Assembly (NCBI GenBank): GCA_910584935.1
Contig: CAJUDU010000088.1
Location: forward strand, 1-8,704
DNA length: 8,704 bases
DNA from: an uncultured Butyricicoccus sp.
GTDB lineage: Bacteria > Bacillota > Clostridia > Oscillospirales > Butyricicoccaceae
Reading direction: 5' to 3'
The first letter of the stretch is position 1. Every line of letters begins with the position of its first letter. The notes beneath the pieces were generated by a model, which did no database searches, had not been told where the DNA came from, and worked only from the letters and a program-made list of their open reading frames with translations. A program made the translations under genes and the position numbers. Shown here piece by piece: positions 6,639-8,704 of the stretch.

Positions 6639-6673
6639 AAAAAACCACCCTCATATCAAATCAGGTGGTTTTT
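6639..6673 (-). terminator. Intrinsic terminator after the 54-residue gene
   Basis: The stem AAAAACCACC (6640-6649) pairs with GGTGGTTTTT (6664-6673) for 10 bp around a 14-nt loop. In the minus direction the stem ends in a run of six T. It is symmetric enough to work in both directions. It overlaps the stop codon of the 54-residue gene, so it closes the protease module and separates it from the scaffold/capsid module. Confidence 0.8.
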
Positions 6674-6836
6674 ATATTTCGGTAATGTCGTCAAACCGGT
6701 CTGGGTCATTGCTCGCAATCACCTTGCCGGGCGGCGGGTCTGTGCTCTTAAACAAGCAGATATCCGCCTGCTGGTTTGCCCCGGCGCGTACCAGGTCAAC
6801 GCTTGTTAAGATGATATTTTTCAGCTTATTTGCCAT
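6672..6836 (-). CDS. 54-residue protein resembling an N-terminal 'LVxxGAN' phage module, possibly truncated
   Basis: The protein starts MANKLKNIILTSVDLVRAGA and continues NQQADICLFKSTDPPPGKVI, ending DRFDDITEI. The core 'V-D-L-V-x-x-G-A-N-x-x-A-x-I-x-L-F-K' is, to my knowledge, normally at the start of a much longer phage head protein (protease or associated). Here the reading frame stops soon after the motif, inside a terminator stem. The start follows the protease stop codon by 1 nt (TAAcATG), with AGGAAAT upstream, so it is probably translated with the protease. It may be a remnant left after loss of the rest of the gene, or a genuine short protein acting with the adjacent protease. I cannot tell which from the sequence. 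Confidence 0.7.
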   Translation of the reverse strand: MANKLKNIILTSVDLVRAGANQQADICLFKSTDPPPGKVIASNDPDRFDDITEI

Positions 6837-6837
6837 G

Positions 6838-7239
6838 TTAATCATTTCCTTCTTCAATACGTGTGGCAGTTCCTTCGATGGAAAACATTTTGTATGTACC
6901 GTTTTGGATTTTCTCCCATGCTTCATCATCATCGACATGGAAGCCGATCCACCAGCCAACCGGCAGCACGCCGGGCGGGATGCCCATCGCTTTTTGCTTT
7001 TCTTCGGTAAAGACACAACTTTCCACAAGCCTTGCCCTTTTGCGCAGGTGAGAATTATGCTCTTCGCCGCCATCACGGAAGTCCAGCACATACGCATACG
7101 CGGCTGTTTCCAGGTCTTCCGGGTCAATGATATCATTTTGCCTGTCGCAAAGCGGCTCGCCATTTAGTGTAATGGATACCGATGCCCAGCCGAATACAAG
7201 GCGCTTGTCATCAGATTTCAGGATTGCAAAATCCGGCAT
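6838..7239 (-). CDS. XkdF-like prohead maturation protease (S78-type)
   Basis: This 133-residue protein starts MPDFAILKSDDKRLVFGWAS. It is expected to process capsid or scaffold proteins inside the prohead. Family marks are 'F-G-W-A-S-V' (16-21), 'D-R-Q-N-D-I-I-D-P-E-D-L-E-T-A-A-Y' (32-48), EEHNSH (59-64), 'R-L-V-E-S-C-V-F' (70-77), 'P-V-G-W-W-I-G-F-H-V' (93-102) and 'K-M-F-S-I-E-G' (117-123). By analogy with S78 proteases, His61 or His64 and Ser120 are the likely catalytic residues; this is inferred, not demonstrated. The protein is short and lacks the extra N-terminal 'LVD..AN' module that some relatives carry, which here appears as a separate gene just downstream. ATG is preceded by GGAGGTG (7245-7251). 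Confidence 0.87.
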   Translation of the reverse strand: MPDFAILKSDDKRLVFGWASVSITLNGEPLCDRQNDIIDPEDLETAAYAYVLDFRDGGEEHNSHLRKRARLVESCVFTEEKQKAMGIPPGVLPVGWWIGFHVDDDEAWEKIQNGTYKMFSIEGTATRIEEGND

Positions 7240-7262
7240 TGTTTCACCTCCAATTTTTACGC

Positions 7263-7298
7263 ATAAGAAAAGCACCGCGCCTTTCTGCGTGATGCTTT
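7263..7298 (-). terminator. Probable terminator after the coiled-coil gene
   Basis: In the minus direction the stem AAAGCATCACGC pairs with GCGCGGTGCTTT (plus strand 7269-7298) around a 6-nt loop, with one G-U pair and one mismatch. It is followed by a short T-rich run (TTTTCTTAT). It lies between the 82-residue coiled-coil gene and the protease gene, so it could limit transcription entering the protease. The plus-strand reading has a poorer T run. Confidence 0.5.
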
Positions 7299-7301
7299 CG
7301 G

Positions 7302-7550
7302 TTATTGTGAGTGTTCTGAAATGCGGGTGTCTGTGCCACGCAAAACTTCACACAGACGACTAGCCATTTCCCTGGCGGCATCCTCAGCGTTTGAACGCCG
7401 CATTTCGTCTGTCAGTTTTCCCAAGTCGGAAACCAGCGCGTCCGTCAATGCCCTGGCTTCTTTCAACTTTTCGACCAACTGCACAACATTTTGCTGTGCT
7501 GCTTCTATCCCTTCAAGTTCCACTGGGATGGTGATAGTATTTTTGGTCAA
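7302..7550 (-). CDS. Small coiled-coil phage protein (intact copy), TTG start
   Basis: This 82-residue protein starts (TTG) MTKNTITIPVELEGIEAAQQ and continues NVVQLVEKLKEARALTDALV and SDLGKLTDEMRRSNAEDAAR. The pattern is a short beta start followed by a long amphipathic helix with Leu/Ala heptads, a kind of small accessory protein common in Gram-positive phage genomes; no function is known. The TTG is accepted because AAGGAGG (7559-7565) stands 8 nt upstream and there is no suitable ATG. A diverged relative lies at 7851-8002. The C-terminal part after residue 47 is not present in that relative. Confidence 0.75.
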   Translation of the reverse strand: MTKNTITIPVELEGIEAAQQNVVQLVEKLKEARALTDALVSDLGKLTDEMRRSNAEDAAREMASRLCEVLRGTDTRISEHSQ

Positions 7551-7558
7551 GCTATTTG

Positions 7559-7565
7559 CCTCCTT
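7559..7565 (-). promoter_or_regulatory. Ribosome binding site for the TTG-start coiled-coil gene
   Basis: AAGGAGG on the minus strand, 8 nt before the TTG at 7550, is a near-consensus site. It is the reason for choosing the TTG start. Confidence 0.75.
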
Positions 7566-7598
7566 TTCATGATGTCCAAATGGGCGGGACTATGTGTC

Positions 7599-7627
7599 TT
7601 GCTATTCCCGTTAAAATCTGCTATAAT
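7599..7627 (+). promoter_or_regulatory. Sigma-A-type promoter for the zinc-ribbon gene
   Basis: A -35-like TTGCTA (7599-7604) stands 17 bp from a perfect TATAAT (7622-7627), and the -10 box carries the extended TGn motif (TGCTATAAT). The start codon of the plus-strand gene is 20 bp downstream of the -10. This is the clearest promoter in the window. Confidence 0.8.
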
Positions 7628-7636
7628 TCGAGCAGA
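7617..7636. promoter_or_regulatory. Inverted repeat over the -10 box, candidate operator
   Basis: TCTGCT (7617-7622) and AGCAGA (7631-7636) form perfect 6-bp arms around 8 bp, centred on the -10 box of the plus-strand promoter. A dimeric repressor bound here would block polymerase. No binding protein is identified in the window. Confidence 0.4.
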
Positions 7637-7646
7637 AAGGGGGTGG

Positions 7647-7868
7647 ATGGTTATCGCCAAATATAATCTCGGAAAGTCGTCCGATATGAAAAAGTTCATG
7701 CGTGATATTCAGCGTGATATAAAAACTGCTGCAAAGAAAGAAATTATACAAGCTGAATATGAAATTGAGTGTCCTGAATGCGGTACAGTCAGCATGGCGC
7801 ATGTTGGACGAAATATTTGCCCTGCATGCGGAAAAGAAATTGATTTTAAACTAAATTTTAATTTCTAA
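7647..7868 (+). CDS. Small zinc-ribbon protein, own promoter, opposite strand
   Basis: This 73-residue protein starts MVIAKYNLGKSSDMKKFMRD. A basic helical N-terminal half (DIQRDIKTAAKKEIIQAEYE) is followed by a Cys4 ribbon: IECPECGTVSMAHVGRNICP, then ACGKEIDFKLNFNF. The two CPxCG knuckles, Cys-x2-Cys and Cys-x2-Cys, are separated by 12 residues, so one zinc ion is likely bound. Small proteins with this layout occur widely in Gram-positive phages; their role is unknown, but a nucleic-acid or protein-binding job is plausible. The start follows AAAGGGGGTGG. It is the only gene read on the plus strand and has its own strong promoter, so it may be expressed when the morphogenesis genes are silent. 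Its last codons overlap the stop of a broken minus-strand gene. Confidence 0.82.
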   Translation: MVIAKYNLGKSSDMKKFMRDIQRDIKTAAKKEIIQAEYEIECPECGTVSMAHVGRNICPACGKEIDFKLNFNF

Positions 7869-8002
7869 TTTCTTCAAGTCAGAAGCCAGTGCATCTGCCA
7901 ATGTCCTGGCTTTTTTCAGCTTTTCGACCAGCTTGTTAGCAGTATTCAGCAAAAAAGCTGTTTGGTATTCTGCCGGGCAGCCTTTTGATTTGTTTCAGAC
8001 AT
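7851..8002 (-). pseudogene. Frameshifted coiled-coil paralogue
   Basis: A good start (GGAG, then ATG at 8002) reads MSETNQKAARQNTKQLFC and stops at TGA (7946-7948). The -1 frame then reads LLNTANKLVEKLKKARTLAD followed by ALASDLKKLEIKI and stops at 7851-7853. The switch falls at a run of six T (CTTTTTTGC on the minus strand). Adding one T would give a 50-residue protein in which LVEKLKKARTLADALASDLK starts at residue 25, exactly as the matching LVEKLKEARALTDALVSDLG does in the intact gene at 7302-7550. Of 22 residues there, 17 are the same. This looks like a recent one-base loss or an assembly error. The slip site does not match the usual X-XXY-YYZ pattern, so a programmed shift is less likely. 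Confidence 0.65.
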
Positions 8003-8056
8003 AATAAACTCCTTTGTCCTGAGTTGTTATTTATATCCATATTATCCCGTAATGAC

Positions 8057-8335
8057 CTAAAACTCATCAATCACAATTTCATCCGCGATTTCGCTCAGGG
8101 ATTTCCCATCAAAGAAAGGGGTTGTCATGACTTCATCAAGGCTGTGAACGGTCGTATCCAAATCGTCACACCACAGTTCAATTTCCGTATCGCAATATGG
8201 CTCAATTCCATATCGTTTACCCCGATAATCAAATACAAACGTACCGTTATGTTCAGCGAAACAGTCTTTGATTTGCGCAGCCGTCATGGAAAATGTTCCA
8301 TTTTGATTTTTTCTATAAGATATCACTGTTCTCAC
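8057..8335 (-). CDS. Small acidic protein, possible immunity partner of the upstream toxin-like domain
   Basis: This 92-residue protein starts (GTG) MRTVISYRKNQNGTFSMTAA. It is rich in Asp and Glu with a beta core: TFVFDYRGKRYGIEPY, EIELWCDDLDTTVHSLDEVM, TPFFDGKSLSEIADEIVIDE. The ending 'F-x-D-G-K-S-L-x-E-I-x-D-E-I' is familiar from small hypothetical proteins that follow toxin-domain genes, and immunity proteins are commonly small and acidic, but I cannot name its family. The GTG at 8335 overlaps the upstream gene by 23 nt, fitting co-translation, but its ribosome binding site is poor (AAAGAAG close by). A GTG at 8326 or an ATG at 8287 are possible alternatives, the last giving 76 residues with no overlap. 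Confidence 0.6.
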   Translation of the reverse strand: MRTVISYRKNQNGTFSMTAAQIKDCFAEHNGTFVFDYRGKRYGIEPYCDTEIELWCDDLDTTVHSLDEVMTTPFFDGKSLSEIADEIVIDEF

Positions 8336-8704
8336 TTCTTTCTTGGTCAGTTAGTTCACGAGCTTTTCCGTGGTGCGGGTTTCTGTCCTCATCCCACGCA
8401 TAATCGTGACAATGCTCACCTTTTTCTCCGAACGGATGCCGCTTCGGATTTCCGTGATCATGGTTTGTAATTTGCTTAATCCTACGCCCGTCAGCACCAT
8501 GATAATTTCGTGTAATGCCACCTCGAGCATCGACAACTTGTGTAATTCCATTTGGCGGACCGTGTCTAATATCATCGCGTTCCACAATTATAATCGGAAT
8601 CCCAGCCGCATTTGTAAGCGGCTTCGGCGATGCTCCACCGTCAGTATTGATTTCCTCAATTATATCATATCGTGCATCCTCCCGCAACTGTGGCGGTTCG
8701 ACTT
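8313..8704 (-). CDS. C-terminal part of a phage protein with a His-rich toxin-like domain (5' end outside window)
   Basis: About 130 C-terminal residues are visible. The frame is open to the right edge, and the TTG at 8687 is an internal Leu codon rather than a likely start. Residues run from a Glu/Asp-rich linker (REDARYDIIEEINTDGGASP) through AAGIPIIIVERDDIRHGPPN and VVDARGGITRNYHGADGRRI to a His-rich core, HDHGNPKRHPFGEKGEHCHD, then YAW and an acidic end (ARELTDQERSENSDIL). A similar 'YxGxDGRxxKQI..HDHGNPK.HPFGxxGEHxHDY' layout occurs in C-terminal domains of bacterial polymorphic toxins. In phages of this type the gene just before the protease usually encodes a portal or SPP1 gp7-like minor head protein, so the missing N-terminus may be such a protein. 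Toxin activity is inference. Confidence 0.6.
   Translation of the reverse strand, partial: VEPPQLREDARYDIIEEINTDGGASPKPLTNAAGIPIIIVERDDIRHGPPNGITQVVDARGGITRNYHGADGRRIKQITNHDHGNPKRHPFGEKGEHCHDYAWDEDRNPHHGKARELTDQERSENSDIL

Noticed and set aside
6470..6640. Minus-strand promoters such as TATAAC near 6475 or TTGAAA near 6598
   Set aside because: None has a fitting partner box at 16-18 bp; I would not call one without transcript data.
6685..7167. A 160-residue plus-strand open frame opposite the protease and 54-residue genes
   Set aside because: It runs across two minus-strand genes with recognisable motifs; its translation is hydrophobic/Cys-rich noise typical of an antisense frame.
7836..7875. 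AT-rich inverted repeat (AAGAAATT / AATTTCTT) at the end of the zinc-ribbon gene as a terminator
   Set aside because: The arms are nearly all A/T with no G-C stem, and the sequence is explained by coding on both strands. I do not see a convincing terminator for the plus-strand gene.
7946..7960. Programmed -1 ribosomal frameshift at CTTTTTTGC in the coiled-coil paralogue
   Set aside because: In the zero frame the codons are CTT TTT TGC, which does not fit X-XXY-YYZ, and I see no downstream pseudoknot. A one-base loss explains it more simply, though it is not excluded.
7985..8470. A 161-residue plus-strand open frame at the right of the window
   Set aside because: It spans the antisense of two coding genes plus their junction, with no promoter or ribosome binding site and no recognisable motif.

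Overview
The window is the head-to-tail segment of a contractile-tailed (myovirus) phage or prophage of the Bacillus PBSX/skin (Xkd/Yqb) type. The host looks like a Gram-positive Firmicute, probably a clostridium: the genes carry strong AGGAGG-type ribosome binding sites with occasional TTG/GTG starts, and the small accessory proteins have a clostridial-phage look. The host assignment is inference. No integrase, attachment site, tRNA, rRNA or CRISPR array is visible.

Almost everything reads on the minus strand, so the operon runs from right to left. At the right edge (8704 to 8057) lies the C-terminal part of a protein ending in a His-rich, toxin-like domain, followed by a small acidic protein in the usual position of an immunity partner. 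From 8002 to 7302 there is a small accessory island: two related coiled-coil genes on the minus strand, the upstream one frameshifted, with a plus-strand zinc-ribbon gene between them. The plus-strand gene has its own good sigma-A-type promoter. From 7239 to 6672 come an XkdF-like maturation protease and a 54-residue protein that ends in a strong hairpin terminator. From 6606 to 4066 lie a frameshifted short gene, the scaffold, a capsid decoration protein, the major capsid protein and a small YqbF-position protein. From 4059 to 1776 come four connector/tail-completion proteins and one small protein of unknown role. From 1774 to the left edge come the tail sheath and the start of the tail tube.

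The genes form an assembly line. Scaffold and major capsid protein build the prohead, the XkdF protease matures it, and the decoration protein coats it. The YqbG/H/I/J-position proteins close the head and join it to the tail, and sheath plus tube form the contractile tail. Junctions of 1-6 nt or short overlaps (for example ATGA at 3298-3301) indicate translational coupling.

The unusual parts are all in the right-hand 2.3 kb: the toxin/immunity-like pair, the oppositely oriented zinc-ribbon gene with an inverted repeat over its -10 box, the diverged coiled-coil paralogues flanking it, two reading frames that each become coherent if one base is restored in a homopolymer, and terminator-like hairpins inside a morphogenesis operon.
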